Assembly (NCBI RefSeq): GCF_901709675.1
Contig: NC_051090.1
Span: 1,857,342-1,921,341 of the forward strand
Length of the DNA: 64,000 bases
Origin: Syngnathus acus
Taxonomy: Eukaryota > Chordata > Actinopteri > Syngnathiformes > Syngnathidae
Direction: 5' to 3'
Below, one piece after another: positions 50,213 through 64,000 of the stretch. Below the pieces are notes generated by a model that worked only from the letters and a program-made list of their open reading frames with translations, did no database searches and had not been told where the DNA came from. The translations under genes and the position numbers were made by a program. The stretch's first letter is position 1; each line of letters opens with the position of its first letter.

Positions 50213-51160
50213 GTAAGTTCTTTAATTCCAACTTTTGTTTGTATTTGACGAATAGAATTAGTGTTGTTTCATTTATCTCTGCGATTGTTGCCGCATAGGC
50301 GCAAAACAAAAGACAGACACAAGTCATCATGACTTTTAACTGCGTTTTAATTGAGACGTAGCTTTTTGCACGGTCGTTTTTATTCACTTGGTGACTAAGT
50401 CATCTTGACCCAATATTTAGGCGACATTTTTTAGAATTGCACAACACAGCCGGGAAAGTATTTTTCTTTTTTAAAGCGGGAGAAAAGTCGCTCTATTCCA
50501 TCGTACGCGCATTTTCCACATGCAGACGATCACGAGCTGATCACCACGAATTGCATTTATGTGGTTTGGAATTATCTGACTATGGTCGCGTCATTTAATT
50601 TGTTTGGGGGGAAAAATAGGTTCTGAGTGCCATTGTTTGCCTTGCGAGTGTGCGCCAAAACTACTTACCGAATGTGAGCCACACATGTCAATGAAAGTCA
50701 GCGTGGGTTTGAACCAACAAAAGGAGACGCGTGGATGTTGTTATTGTGGCGTTAAAGTCATTTAACACATCCACGTGCAGCACGCGTGGGCTACTACAGA
50801 ACACCATTCAGCACGATATGATCGCAAGGAACGTAACACAAATAGAGAAATTGCATGCAACTTTAATTCGAGTTCATCCCAAGAATATAAGTGACGTCAC
50901 CGAAATAGTCATTTTGCTTCGTAAATAAAAATCAATAAACATAACTGGACACTGATTCTTCGTTAATCCATCCTCAAGATGCCGTCGACACCATTTATAG
51001 CGACCCTGAGGAGATTGTGACGTCACCTGGTTCAGTATATTTATCTATTATATTCAACGCGCACTTTCAAGCAGTGATTGCAAATGTGCGGAAATTTAGT
51101 AATAGTTTTCCATATTAGGCATATTCTCTAGTTATGTTTACATCTCCAGATGTATTGTTT

Positions 51161-51245
51161 GTCTCAACCTATCTGGGATAGGCTCCAGCTCACTTGCTGC
51201 TCTACTGGGAACAAGCACAACAGGAAAAATAAATGGATGGAAAAT
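51161..51245 (+). mobile_element. LINE/SINE 3'-tail-like relic
   Basis: CCTATCTGGGATAGGCTCCA, followed by a degenerate stretch ending AAATGGATGGAAAAT. This is the recognisable 3' end of widespread fish retroposons (GGGATAGGCTCCAGC with an ATGG-type tail). It lies just before the tmem79 coding exon acceptor. The 5' portion is not visible. Confidence 0.55.
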
Positions 51246-51305
51246 CGGAATCATTTTTCTGTTGCCTGTTCATGTCGTTTTAATCAGGTGCCAGGCTGTG
51301 CGACT

Positions 51306-53823
51306 ATGAACACGTCAGGGCTTAAGGCCGGCGACGGGCAGAACGCAAAGGAGCTCGACAGCATGAAGGAATCCATCAGCGACATCATCAACCAGCTTCA
51401 GGACATCGACCCTGCTAGGCTGTCTTTCTCCCCCTTCCTGGACCTGGACACACAGATCTGCATGGCACCCGTGTCAGACAGTCCAGAGTCCTCGGTGGAG
51501 GAGCTGCACTCGTCCTCCCACTCGGCCTCCGGCTCGCAGCGTTCCCTGGAGCCTCTACCATCGGCTGAGGAGCCAAAGAGTAAGTTTCGACCGCACCAAA
51601 GTCCATCCGAGATCTGCTCCAGCTCAACTCAGCATTTAACATATTGCATCTTTGAACTTTAGAGTCAGAGGAATCACAGTTCTAAATGTCTCCGGTTTTC
51701 TCGGAGATATACTTAAAAGAACATTTTGGGTGAATGTTGACTGGATGTCAAATTCGGTAATGGGAAACAATCACAGACACATTAAATCAAAACAAACTTA
51801 GCAAAGTAACAATTACGATATGCAGGACTGGTTTGTTGACGTCCTGGGAATTTATAGGATGTGGCAGAGCAGATCATTTGAGGTCCAGGCATTAAGATAA
51901 TCTGCTCCTAAAACCCACTTTCGACGCCTTGACATGTCTAATACGGGGATAATGCAGTGGATAATGAGTAAGAGTCTCCACTGTTTGGTTTTGGATGCTG
52001 CTTTAATCAGTCCCTCTGGTTTGAACAGACTCGGCCTCCAGCCACCAGCAGCCCAGCAATGGCCTCCACGAGGAGAAAAGGAGACACGGCCACACAGAGG
52101 AGGGAGCGCTGGATCAAACTCTTTCCACTCCGATCACCACAGAGCGTAATTTGGCCGGCGCCACGGAAAAGTGCATCAAGGCTCCAACTCTGATGTCTCA
52201 GGGAGACATCCCCAACGGCACAAACACACCAAATTGGAGTCCAGAATCCCCTTGTCTGAGCTGTACGGGGGATGAAGATCGACCCCTGATGGCTCCACCG
52301 CCGGATAGCGTGGAGCTGACGGTGTGGAGCCCGGAGGGCGTGCTGGACATTCGCGAGGACGCACACGAGGAATCCGCCGGCGGTGGTCGGTGCTGCTGCG
52401 TGTGCAAATGCTGTCAGAGCGGCCGAGTCCCCGCCTTCCTCTCAGTGCTGGCCTCTTTTCTGTGCGCGTCGGCCATTCTCTACGCACTCCATAGCTACGT
52501 CCACGTTCAGCTCCCCGACTGCCCCGACGTGACCAGCCGGGTGGTCTTCACCCTCTGCTGCTGTGTGGTGGCTACAGTCCCCGTTGTACTTGGTAGGCAT
52601 CATTCACAACAGACACACAGAAAGCAGAAGGATTAGGAAGGATTCATTTTGTCTGGCCGCCTCGTCTTGGAATGTTTCAACGTCTCGTGTCCCCTTTTAT
52701 TTGGTGCTCTTTCAACCTCTACACAGCGGACGTATGGCAGGCCATTTATTTCATATTTTCTTCTAAATTTGGATTTTTTTATAGTCAAAAACATTATCTT
52801 CAAAAATTATGTTCATCGTCAAACAAAAAGTAATAATTCAACCCAGAGATAAAAACCAATTTTCAGGATTATTATCTAGCAAGTGAATGATTATTATTTT
52901 TACTGAATTTTTTTTTATCACTTAACAAATTAAAATAAATTCACCAATATTTTTTTTTTCTTCACAAAGTGGCATTAAAAAAAAAAACTTTTTCAGGACT
53001 TTTTTTGTCCAACATTTTACTAACATTTTCCTTCTGTGCCCTCTCCAGCAATGCTCTTAGGTGCAATGTGCCGCTTCTGTAGCGCCTCGTTCAGTTTGCA
53101 CGACTCACCTCCCCGAAGACACGCGATTCAGCAGCTCTTCGTGACTGCATCCCTGCAGTTGTTATTCCTCTACGTCCTCAATCTTCTCGTCATGGCGGCC
53201 TTTATCCCTCAACAGCAGCTCAAATTGGTACCAATGTTGGTCGCCATGTTCATTCTGGGAAGGTAACTTTCTATTCATTAAATATGTCATATAATATATC
53301 TAATTAGAGTTATTATTCATAGAGTTTCAGTTCTTTATAAAAAGATTTTTTTTGCTACCAACGCTGGTTAAGATGCGTGTGCAGTGGACGAGAGTCGGTC
53401 TATTTTCAACTCAAAGCGACCACAATTACAATGTCACGAACAAAACCAAACCCTAAAAGCTACTGTAAGTCAGACTTGTACACGACAAAAGTAATTTTCT
53501 TTCACGGTACAATCCTACTGGCACGTGAGTCACATGATTTTTTTTTTTTGTTGCCCCCCTCAAACAGGCTTGTTTACTGGGCCAGCCTGAATGCGTGCAG
53601 CTCCTGGCGAGGCTTCGGCTCCGGCCTGACCGTCTTCCCGCTCATGGCCTTGCTGGTTTACAATATGTTTCTCCTGTACAACCTGTACCGCAGAGAGTCG
53701 CTCCTTCCTTCCCAGGACATTTTTTTTAATCAGGTCACCACATCTTCTCGGTTGGGGGAGACGACACAGAGCCCAAGTGGCACACCAGACGTGCTGGCCA
53801 CAAACTTCCTGAACTCTCAGTGA
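51306..53823 (+). CDS. tmem79: transmembrane protein 79 (mattrin)-like
   Basis: Four coding exons: 51306-51579, 52029-52592, 53049-53262, 53568-53823. Total 1308 nt, 435 residues. The N-terminal half (~1-205) is soluble and Ser/Pro/Glu-rich, followed by a Cys cluster (CCCVCKCC, ~212) and about five hydrophobic segments (~228-249, 262-285, 310-333, 340-360, 370-392). The C-terminal blocks QLKLVPMLVAMFILGRLVYW and RGFGSGLTVFPL match mammalian TMEM79, which has KLLPLLTGLFAVSRLIYW and RGFGYGLTFLPL. TMEM79/mattrin is a MAPEG-related protein of the trans-Golgi/lamellar-granule system in mammalian epidermis and also affects Wnt receptor processing; its role in fish is inferred only. The start ATG is the first in frame after the 51287 acceptor. 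The first coding exon contains two potential Met starts (51306 and 51363); I use the upstream one. Confidence 0.85.
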
Positions 53824-54155
53824 GGACATGTGTGCTCTTCTTCCAGAAGGAAATCTCTTCAAAAATAAGTCATTCCTGTGGTCCACAGTCCGGCAAAGCT
53901 AAAGAAGTTGCCACGATAACCTCTCAGTTCTTGATGGCTTCAATGATTTAACTCTAGTAGACTGTTTTTTTTTTATTTTATTGTTTATTATTTGAAACTC
54001 AAGAGCTCTTTGCCAGCTTTTGGTGGTGATGGGGCCAAGCACTCCAACAAGTCCTTTCAAGCTACTCCAGTACAAATGTCTTCAATTCTCATGTCGCTTA
54101 AAAAAAAAAAAGCAAAAGTGACGAGTTTGTAAAAAGTTTGTGTATATGAAGGCAG

Positions 54156-54161
54156 AATAAA
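54156..54161 (+). promoter_or_regulatory. tmem79: tmem79 poly(A) signal
   Basis: AATAAA 333 bases after the stop codon, followed by a run of about 16 A residues at 54172-54187. Confidence 0.7.
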
Positions 54162-54696
54162 ATCCAGTTGTAAAAAAAAAAAAAAAAGCTGGCTGCTTTA
54201 GAATAGTCTGGGCCTCTGAAGAGTTATTCTCAGAAGAACGTATATGTGCGTGCAGCATTTGGACTGTTATTATGTGTGCTCCAAGTTGCCCTCCATCTGC
54301 TGCCTACTGGCTTACTTTGCTGCTGATGTTGCTCTCTGGCCCCTGTAATGAGTCTAAACTAAAATAGAAAGCCAACAGAAGAATAATAAAAATAAACTTA
54401 ATTGCAGACAATTATTCTGGGAGACGTGTGTGGGCTCATGGAGGAGAATGTGAAATTCAGTGACTCGAAACCACAAACATGGATAAAATTGTGGGTACAC
54501 CTCTGTTCATGAAAGACAAACCCACATAGGTCACAGAAATAACTTAAATGTGACAAAAGAATGAATGAAAATGTGTCATGAATATTAACCAATGAAAATC
54601 AGCAGTTTGAGTGGCGCTTCAACATAATTAGCACTTCAAGAACACGGACGCCATAGATGCGCTTGTTATACATGAACAGAACAGCACCATCATTTA

Positions 54697-54727
54697 AAAA
54701 AAAAAAAATATATATATATATATATAT
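54697..54727. repeat. poly-A plus (TA)n microsatellite
   Basis: About twelve A residues, then about nine TA units, roughly 110 bp upstream of the ndufs7 start codon. Confidence 0.85.
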
Positions 54728-54839
54728 GCGAATATAATTATTAAGCCCATCGACAAGAGATTTGACCCTAACAGCAGCGCCCCCTAGCCGCATGAGTACG
54801 TAATTAACACAGAACTGTGACGTAAACCTATTTCCAAAG

Positions 54840-57029
<2,190 letters not shown>

Positions 57030-57048
57030 ATGGGCATTATGTATGACT

Positions 57049-57070
57049 GTGTGTGTGTGTGTGTGTGTGT
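57049..57070. repeat. (GT)n microsatellite in ndufs7 3' UTR
   Basis: Eleven GT units starting about 20 bases after the ndufs7 stop codon, followed by ATATAATACA. Confidence 0.9.
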
Positions 57071-57161
57071 ATATAATACACCCGAGCTTTAAGTGTTGAA
57101 GTTCTGGTTTCATTTGGGACGTTGTTCATCCTCAATGTAGAACTGCAAGAAATCACCGTAA

Positions 57162-57167
57162 AATAAA
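57162..57167 (+). promoter_or_regulatory. ndufs7: ndufs7 poly(A) signal
   Basis: AATAAA 133 bases after the stop; the ndufs7 3' UTR would be short. Confidence 0.7.
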
Positions 57168-57875
57168 GTCAAGAATTATTTAATATTAGCTGTACTGATG
57201 CTTGTTTTCAACCAAACTCTGACCTTTTTTAAAGTAATCTGCTGTCATATCTGCAGAATAGCTTTGTAACAGAAATAAAGATTCCAGACTTAATGAAAGC
57301 TCTAATTTGGTGAAGTTGGTAAAACCACAGAATTTTAAATTGTCCCATGAGGACTTGACATTGGTCTACCAAGTGTACTGCGTTAGCCTGCCACCAGGTG
57401 GCGCCAAATCTCAATTTGACAGCAGACAATGCAGAAAAAGTAAAAGCTCAAATCTGACTATTGTTTTCATTGCAACTTCATGTGCTTTTTGTTTAATTTG
57501 AAAAATAATCACTTGCTCTGACTTTGACAAAGGTCATTTCAAGCATTTATTTAAAAAAAAAAAATGGAATCTACCCACTACTGAGTTTCCCCATCTGACT
57601 TTTTCTGTCCATCTAATGAGTTTATATTTTTGTGTTCACATGATTTGTACTGTTATCTTTTAACAGGAATGTATACAGTACTTTGTCGCCAGTTTGGATT
57701 TGTCGACATTATACACCTCTTATTAACTGAGCGTGCTAATGCTAATGCTGAGTCAAGTGCTGCTTAAATTTGTCTAATGAAGTGGGGACTGTGGAGTATA
57801 AAAGCTGCCCTGTTGTTCCCTTGTGACATGCTAGCATAAATTGAAAAATTCATTGACTCATACCATGGACTTGGT

Positions 57876-57881
57876 TTTATT
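57876..57881 (-). promoter_or_regulatory. gamt: gamt poly(A) signal
   Basis: TTTATT on the + strand reads AATAAA on the - strand, about 90 bases past the gamt stop. The 57.2-57.9 kb interval between the two convergent 3' ends shows no gene. Confidence 0.65.
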
Positions 57882-57972
57882 GAAAGAAGGCAAACAAGAA
57901 TAAGGAGAGAAAGTCAGAGAAGGCGCATACTAGTAAAAAAAAAAAAGAAAATCTTCCGTAGTGCTTTGCACT

Positions 57973-60218
57973 TTACTCTTTGTAAATGGTGGGGGTGATC
58001 ATCTTATGGAAGGAATAGTATTTGCACTCAGTAGGAGGTGCAATGTCCATGGTAGTAGTGCTTATCTTCTCCTTCTTGAAGCCGGCTTCAAGCAGATGAG
58101 GCACCTGGCTCTCCTGAAATCATTAACAGTTTGCTCAGTAAGGCTTCAAGACGTTGTTATCACTAACCTTGCCCTATTGCAGCAAGTTAACGTTTGTCCT
58201 GAACTCAAGGCGGATGTGCAGTGGAGGTGCATTTTGTCTTAACCACACAAACCCTTAATGCTGATTGTAAAAAAACAAATCTTGATATTTGACAAGAACC
58301 AATGATTGATTACCATAGTTATCAAGAGTGAATGTTTACCCGTTTGTAGTCAATTGTCAATTCAATTGAATCCTAATGATAAGGAAGTCTTAGTTCAGCT
58401 GACTAGTCTTTAAAAACATAATTAAAAATGAACTTTGGTCTTGCCTTAGGCTGAAAATAACGTGTGTCCAAGATAAACGTGGCGTGTTATCTTTAGGGAA
58501 TTTGAAATGTATGTCTTGACTTATGATCTCATGGCTTGGGAAATAACTTAAAACAAAATTAATCTATCTTTGTCCTTCTTTTTCCTTCCTTTCCACTCTT
58601 GTATCACCAAACTTATGATGACACACAGACTGCAATTGCATTTCATACAACCACATTTGCTGATAATAGCAACTCACCTGAAACATGGTCTCGATATTGT
58701 TATATTTGCCCTTGAGCAGCTCGCCCCAGGAGGTCAGATTGCAGTAGGTGAGGACGCCGCCGGGCTTCAGCAATCGGTGAGCGTGACCCTACACACACAC
58801 AAAAGTACCAACTTATGACGTGATTCCACTTTTAACATTTGCCACAGCTCCAAATTGTGTTCAAACCTTGATAAAGTCAAACTGGTGTGTGTGCCATTTG
58901 TCTTCAGACAGAGGGTATGTGTCGTACAGGATACCTGGAAGGGAAGACAAAATGCTTGTTAGAAGTGTACTGGTTTGCAGGAAGTCAATGTGACTGATTT
59001 CATACCATCAAAATGGTTATCCGGCAGGGTGGGTACAACCTGCTCCCAGAGGCCCTTGAGGGGGACAACCTACGACGACACCAAAAACTGAGCAGAAAGC
59101 CTTAACTGAACAGGCTCCAAAAAAAAAAACAACACTTTTCTATAGACCTTGTGTGGTTGAGACTTGGCCCAGTTCTCCAGTCGGCTAAAGACGCCGTCAT
59201 TGCACTCGATGATCCAGTGCTCCTCAATGGGGAAGGATTCCACTTTAGTGGCAGCAATGGCCATGCCGAAACCGATCTCCAGAACCCGACCGCCTGAATG
59301 ACAAATATCATTAGACCCAATAATATCCACCGAAATGATCTCTTTAAACTTGACTTTCAAAATTGCCATAGTTAATCGAACAAAATAGGTGTTGCAGTGA
59401 TTAAAAAAAAAACGTTTTAGGTTTCCTGTTGAAGGATCACCAGTTAGTTGGGTGTGACTGGAAAGCTTACAGGGTTTCAAGAATATAAATAGACGTGAGT
59501 GGACTAGGAGATGCTTAAGGTGTCGTTGCTGGGTTCCTGGCTGATTTAATGGCCTTCAATTCCTTACACCATAGCAGGAGGCAAATTGCCATTTTAAATG
59601 TAAACTACAGTACCACAATAGCTTGGTAACTTAGTAACTAACTGTCAATGCCGAGAAACTTTCGGCACTGACACTTGTCCTCCCTCGCACGTGGGAGTGT
59701 GTGAGTCTATTTTCACACAAAGCAAAAATGACCCCCCCACCACCACCACCACACTCTGCAGACTTCTTGGCCAATTTCCATGACAGCTGCTGGATTCTGT
59801 TCACTTTCCCCCCCCCCCCCCCTGTGTAAGTGTGCACCAGAAATTTGATCAAAAAAGGAAGTAAAATGTTGATTAATTCGGCGTAAGTACATCCGCATGC
59901 CATATTAAATCACTTTTTTTCACAGAAGAAACACATTTAGAAGGTAGTTGATGTTACAGAAATAGATCAATGAATAAAATAAAATTATGGGGCAATTAAC
60001 ATAAAGATAATAAAATACAAGGTCAAGTAACCTTTGGAGGCTGCCACCGTTGCCAGGGAGTGCATGTACGGGGTCTCCCAGCGCTCCATCACGGGCTTGC
60101 CCATAATCTCCAGGTGAGTATCGGCTTCATTGTAGCCAGCGTTGGCGCCGTGCCACGAGGATTTGCAGTCCTCCCCCTTGGAGAAAATGGGTTGATCGAT
60201 GGAGGCGCTGCTGCTCAT
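57973..60218 (-). CDS. gamt: guanidinoacetate N-methyltransferase
   Basis: Cytosolic SAM-dependent enzyme that methylates guanidinoacetate to creatine. Six coding exons in transcript order: 60218-60032, 59293-59148, 59069-59006, 58934-58867, 58788-58678, 58113-57973. Total 717 nt, 238 residues (human 236). Near-complete family conservation: [17 protein letters not shown], the SAM-binding loop [47 protein letters not shown] (active-site Asp in YDTYP), [19 protein letters not shown], and the C-terminal [15 protein letters not shown]. The start is fixed by [16 protein letters not shown], aligned to the human N-terminus. The stop is TAA. The gene is tail-to-tail with ndufs7 and 2.3 kb from the oppositely oriented dazap1, as in human 19p13.3. 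No missing catalytic residue is seen. Confidence 0.97.
59739..59822. repeat. (CAC)n and poly-C tracts in gamt intron 1
   Basis: CACCACCACCACCAC at 59739-59752 and a run of 15 C at 59808-59822. On the transcribed strand these are G-rich (TGG)n and poly-G. Confidence 0.85.
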
Positions 60219-60281
60219 TTTGCTTGTGCCCGGCAAGACTGTCTGCACGGCGTAAGGGGGAGAAAGGCGAGAGGCCGGGGG

Positions 60282-60288
60282 TTTATAT
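60282..60288 (-). promoter_or_regulatory. gamt: TATA box of gamt
   Basis: The - strand reads CCCGATATAAACCCCC 64-70 bases upstream of the gamt ATG. A start site about 30 bases downstream would give a leader of only about 35-40 bases. The sequence match is good; function is inferred. Confidence 0.5.
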
Positions 60289-60299
60289 CGGGCTCTGGA

Positions 60300-62500
60300 G
60301 TGCTGACGCTGCGGGGCATTGTCGGCATTGCAGGTCAAAGGCGCAAGCCACGGCGCTCACTCGCCTCCGAGATTGTCTCCGTACTAGATGCGCCACTCGG
60401 GCGAATAATTTGCAATCTCAAGCCCCTCATCTGAGGCAAAGTAAAAGATAGTTGCAATGTCCGTTTTAAACAAGATATATAGTCCCATAATTTAAAATAG
60501 TATCGTCATCTTGAAACACCGTATTGCTGCTAATTCTTGAATCTGAGCGTCAACACTAAGTGGTCTGTTGAGTAGCAATAGTGATTACTCTTACCTTTTT
60601 GATTTTTAAGCAGACCTGTCTCATACAATTTTTAAAAGTACAATCCATTTGTATTTTGGCCAACTTCCTTACTTTATTAGAGCGTCATGGCGGTACTTGG
60701 AGAGCTAAGTACTTTTTGACGTGGTACTTGACGCAAAACATGAGACAGGGACGAGGGGTCAACGTAGGCAAGTGAGGCACTGCTGCCCTCTGCTGGACGT
60801 TCTATGCATGTGAAGAACAAAAACAAAAAGAGGGGCAGCCTTATTTTGACCTTATTTGGGTCGTTTCAATGCAAGTAAAAATTGAAAAAACTAATCTTCC
60901 ATTTTGTGTTCATACTTTTATGTCTGACTCCAGTGAAGTGGTGCCTCAGCAGTCATAAACTTCACTGCACGTCACTGGCGTGAGAAGCACCAATGTATGG
61001 AGATTTTCACAGGTTACAAAGTTCAGACACACAGTCCATCTGTTCTAGGCCACAGCTGTTTAAATAGCACCCCTCGGTGTGCAAAAATAATCACCATTGC
61101 ATGTTTACAAACCCAAATCTTGCAGGTGTTGAGTCTATGATTTCTTGTGGTCATATTGTTGTGTTACTTTGCAATTGTTAAATTATATAGATTTGTATAT
61201 TTTCCTACCCAGAATGAGACAGATTTCTTTGTTGACTTAATTCATAGTTTTATTTGCGCTTTCACAGTAGGTGCAGCTGTAACAACATCAACAATAATAC
61301 AACAGAGCACATAATATTAACACAAGTACATTTTTCACCTATCATTCATGTACAATAATGTGTAACCTTTTTCCCCGTGCAACATTACACGCGGCACAAT
61401 GACACTACAATAAGCCAAAAGAGTTCATTTTTGCCCTCTTCGCATCACCTGGACCCAGCATGCACTTCAGGCACATTAGCCGAGGCTGAGTGGGGTTTTC
61501 TCCTCACTGAGGGTCCTTGTGTAGTCATGGTTTAATGTCCACCTACCTCTCATGCTGCAGGGGCCTCTTTAGCTACACTGCTTGTGAATATTAATGTGAG
61601 AGCTCACAAGCATCGACAGCAACTTTACCACTGCGGTTTTCATGTTGTGACATTATATACGTGAATAGTTTGGTTGAAATTAGCTAAATGAAATGTACTT
61701 ATCATTTTGATGAGATCATCTATTGTAGCTATGGGTACTTGTGTCACAAAAGCTGGCCTTTTTAGGTTCTACAGTCTCTAGGACAATTGTCTTAACATTT
61801 AGAGAATGCAGGGGTCTCAAATTATTCCTCCCTATTCAGTCTTGTGAATCACTGAAAATAAAGCCACCCCCCTTGAAATGATGCCAACGTGGGTCTGTCT
61901 TCAAGAATGTGGCAAATGTGCACCAGTTATAAATGACTTTAAATTGCATTAAGGTTGGTTACATTTATGAAGAGTGAATGTTTTATTTATTTCAAATTTC
62001 ATTTTCAAATGCATTAAGTAATGCATACAGGTTTAAAATAATGTTTAGGGTGAGTTTAACAACAAAAAAATATTGGTTATTTGATTTGAACAACTTGAGC
62101 CACAAGACGTCAGCACATTCTCTATTTGTCTTCATGGAAGGTCAAAGGTCGCCGTGATGCGCGTGAACCTATATAGTGTGCGTAAATATAAATTGACATC
62201 CCTTTATTCAAAAAGCATAATACTTGAACCATTGATGCTGCACGTGAAAAAAAAATAGACGATGTAAGTGAGGAGGTAGTATTTGCAATGGTTATTTTTT
62301 GGATGACTTGTTTGCGATCATCCAGTGGTGTTCTTCGGGCTGCTGCGGTGCGGTGCGGTGATGGTCGCGGTGCAGTGTTCCTTTAAAGGCGGTGCACACT
62401 TTCGTGTCGTCATTGCGCAGAGCAGTTTTGAACCAAAAAGCGGAGTGACCTTCCTGGCTTCGCTCTCAGTGTGAGAGGGGCAGCAGTCAAGCGAGAAGCC
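60300..62500. other. gamt-dazap1 intergenic region
   Basis: About 2.2 kb between two genes that diverge from it. I see no coding exon. It contains an isolated 9-bp inverted repeat CAGTGAAGT...ACTTCACTG (60933-60971), AT-rich sequence at 61.1-61.4 and 61.9-62.1 kb, and a GC-rich approach to dazap1 with three GGTGC units near 62345-62360. Confidence 0.6.
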
Positions 62501-62551
62501 GGCGGCCACACAGCTCACGCAGCCCCCCACCCCTCCGCTCCAAACTCAGAA

Positions 62552-63725
62552 ATGAACCACTTAATCGGCGATGAAATCGGGTAAGTGTCTTCCTACCAAG
62601 CGCCGTTACAAGGCATGGAGTCGTTTTCGAAAGTATTTATTCTTATTATGAATCGAACTTGCACTGTTCTCTTTGACAGCTAGCATTTGCTAACGAGCTA
62701 GGTTAGCTCTAGTAAGTTAGCGAGAGCGCTAGCCCCTGCAAATAAGGGCAAAAAGTGACATTTATTGTGGAAATGTGCTATTATGGCAGCTTGAGTACAA
62801 ACGTCCGACGTTGACCTTGGCTTAAGCCACATTTATTATTGGGGAAATATACCAAAGAGTCTCGCTATTCACTTATGCCGGTTGTGTTTTTCTCTCGGTT
62901 CGGAGCATCTGCGCTAACCAAGCTAACATTTGCCAGTGAAGCCCAAGTCAGACTGACTTGGCCAAGAGGACACTTAGCGGGCACCGCGGGACTGTTTGAG
63001 ATGATTTCCCCGGCTAGTCCTCCACCTTTCACACGGTCGTAGATGAAATGGAACCAGTTTGATCGTACGGATGATAAACTGCTTTGTTAAGTGTCAGCAT
63101 CCGAGCCAAGCGTCCATCCGTGCTCAGACTACAGACTGGATAGAGCCGGCTGCAGCCTGTGCCATTGTACCCTCACAATTTGCTGTTAACTGGAGGGTGA
63201 AAACGAGCATACTTGGCTAAATGGATGATGACAGAAGCATGTGAGATGAAATCAAACGGAAAGTGAAGAAACTGGTGCTTCAATCCCCACATGTACTTAC
63301 TGTTGTCACCTGTACACCTGATCAGTCTAATTTACTGCACTTTGTTGACATCAATTGAGTATTTGACAATTCATGAGACTTTATTTATTCATTGATTCCT
63401 AACATAATTAATTGCAGGCAGCAATTTTGGATTTACACCGGTGAATCTGGCTGTACTTTTACTGTTTACATCAACCTACCTGACTTGAGTGCACTTATGT
63501 ACTTGACTGCACTTTGACGTCTGACTGTATACCAATGTACGATATACTGTTTGCAGTCACGTACCTGACAGTGTCCTCGTCTACCTAACTGTGTACAAAT
63601 GGATTCGTTACTGTTTACATTGGTGTACCTGTTTTTAAACCTGTGTGTGAACTTGTAATGGTCATATCATATCTCTTTTTGTAGAAAATTATTTGTTGGT
63701 GGGCTGGACTGGAGCACCACACAAG
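62552..63725 (+). CDS. dazap1: DAZ-associated protein 1 (3' incomplete)
   Basis: Only the first two coding exons lie in the window: 62552-62580 and 63685-63725, followed by a donor GTAAGT at 63726. They read MNHLIGDEIG then KLFVGGLDWSTTQ, which is the N-terminus of DAZAP1 (mammalian form: DEIGKLFVGGLDWSTTQ). LFVGGL is the RNP2 motif of the first RRM. DAZAP1 is an hnRNP-like protein that binds RNA, regulates splicing and translation, and shuttles between nucleus and cytoplasm. The remaining RRM1, RRM2 and the Pro-rich tail lie beyond the window. The upstream 60 bases are GC-rich, as expected for a leader. The neighbour order ndufs7-gamt-dazap1 supports the call. Confidence 0.93.
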
Positions 63726-64000
63726 GTAAGTATCATAACTGTCATATCATTCTTGCTTTTTAAAAAAAAATGTTTTCTGCGGTAGCCTTAAAACTACACC
63801 CAATAGCGTGACAGCTTTGTTGAATACGCAAGCATTCCTGTTGAAATAATCATCAGCCAAAATGGTGCCATTTGAATAGGTGTGTTGCTAAATACAATCT
63901 CATGTAGGTAACTCTCCAACGACTGTGACGTTTACGTATCGAACACGGTTTGCTCATCATTGGAATATTTTCCCCCAGCACTTTCATTTAGCATGAGAAC

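Noticed and set aside
52007-52366. 119-codon - strand frame
   Set aside because: It is a shadow of the tmem79 second coding exon.

Overview
This window is a stretch of ray-finned fish (teleost) nuclear genome. It carries intron-split genes with GT-AG splice sites, AATAAA poly(A) signals, many homopolymer and dinucleotide tracts, and fish-type short repeats. Nothing is prokaryotic or viral, and there is no CRISPR array, operon or plasmid. Six genes lie on the + strand and one (gamt) on the - strand. I rebuilt every coding region exon by exon from splice sites and homology. All six gene models with a visible stop codon (five complete, plus abca7 from its first visible exon) keep an open frame to that stop.

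Layout. 1-12.4 kb: the 3' part of a full ABCA-type lipid transporter, best called abca7 (44 visible coding exons, 2085 visible residues, 5' end outside the window). 12.5-16.5 kb: r3hdm4, starting a few hundred bases after the abca7 stop. 16.5-26.6 kb: a gene-free stretch that probably holds the arid3a promoter and 5' untranslated exon(s), plus an 858-bp inverted-repeat mobile element. 26.66-45.2 kb: arid3a (8 coding exons, a 10.5-kb second intron rich in microsatellites and possible conserved non-coding elements, a long 3' UTR). 46.06-49.1 kb: a CTDSPL2-like phosphatase (ctdspl3 type). 51.3-53.8 kb: a tmem79-like membrane protein. 54.84-57.03 kb: ndufs7 (complex I). 57.97-60.22 kb, - strand: gamt (creatine synthesis), convergent with ndufs7. 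62.55 kb to the end: the first two coding exons of dazap1.

The gene set abca7, r3hdm4, arid3a, ndufs7, gamt, dazap1 matches genes found together on human 19p13.3 (NDUFS7-GAMT-DAZAP1 keep their order there). ctdspl3 and tmem79 sit between the two halves. The genes do not form one pathway: they cover membrane lipid export, transcription regulation, protein dephosphorylation, an epidermal-type membrane protein, respiration, creatine synthesis and RNA binding. They are held together by ancestral linkage.

I found no convincing new biological system. The most notable items are a 162-bp internal duplication inside the mobile element, a GC-AG intron in abca7, a perfect (ATTAT)20 array, altered residues next to the catalytic motif of the phosphatase, and candidate conserved non-coding blocks in the arid3a introns.
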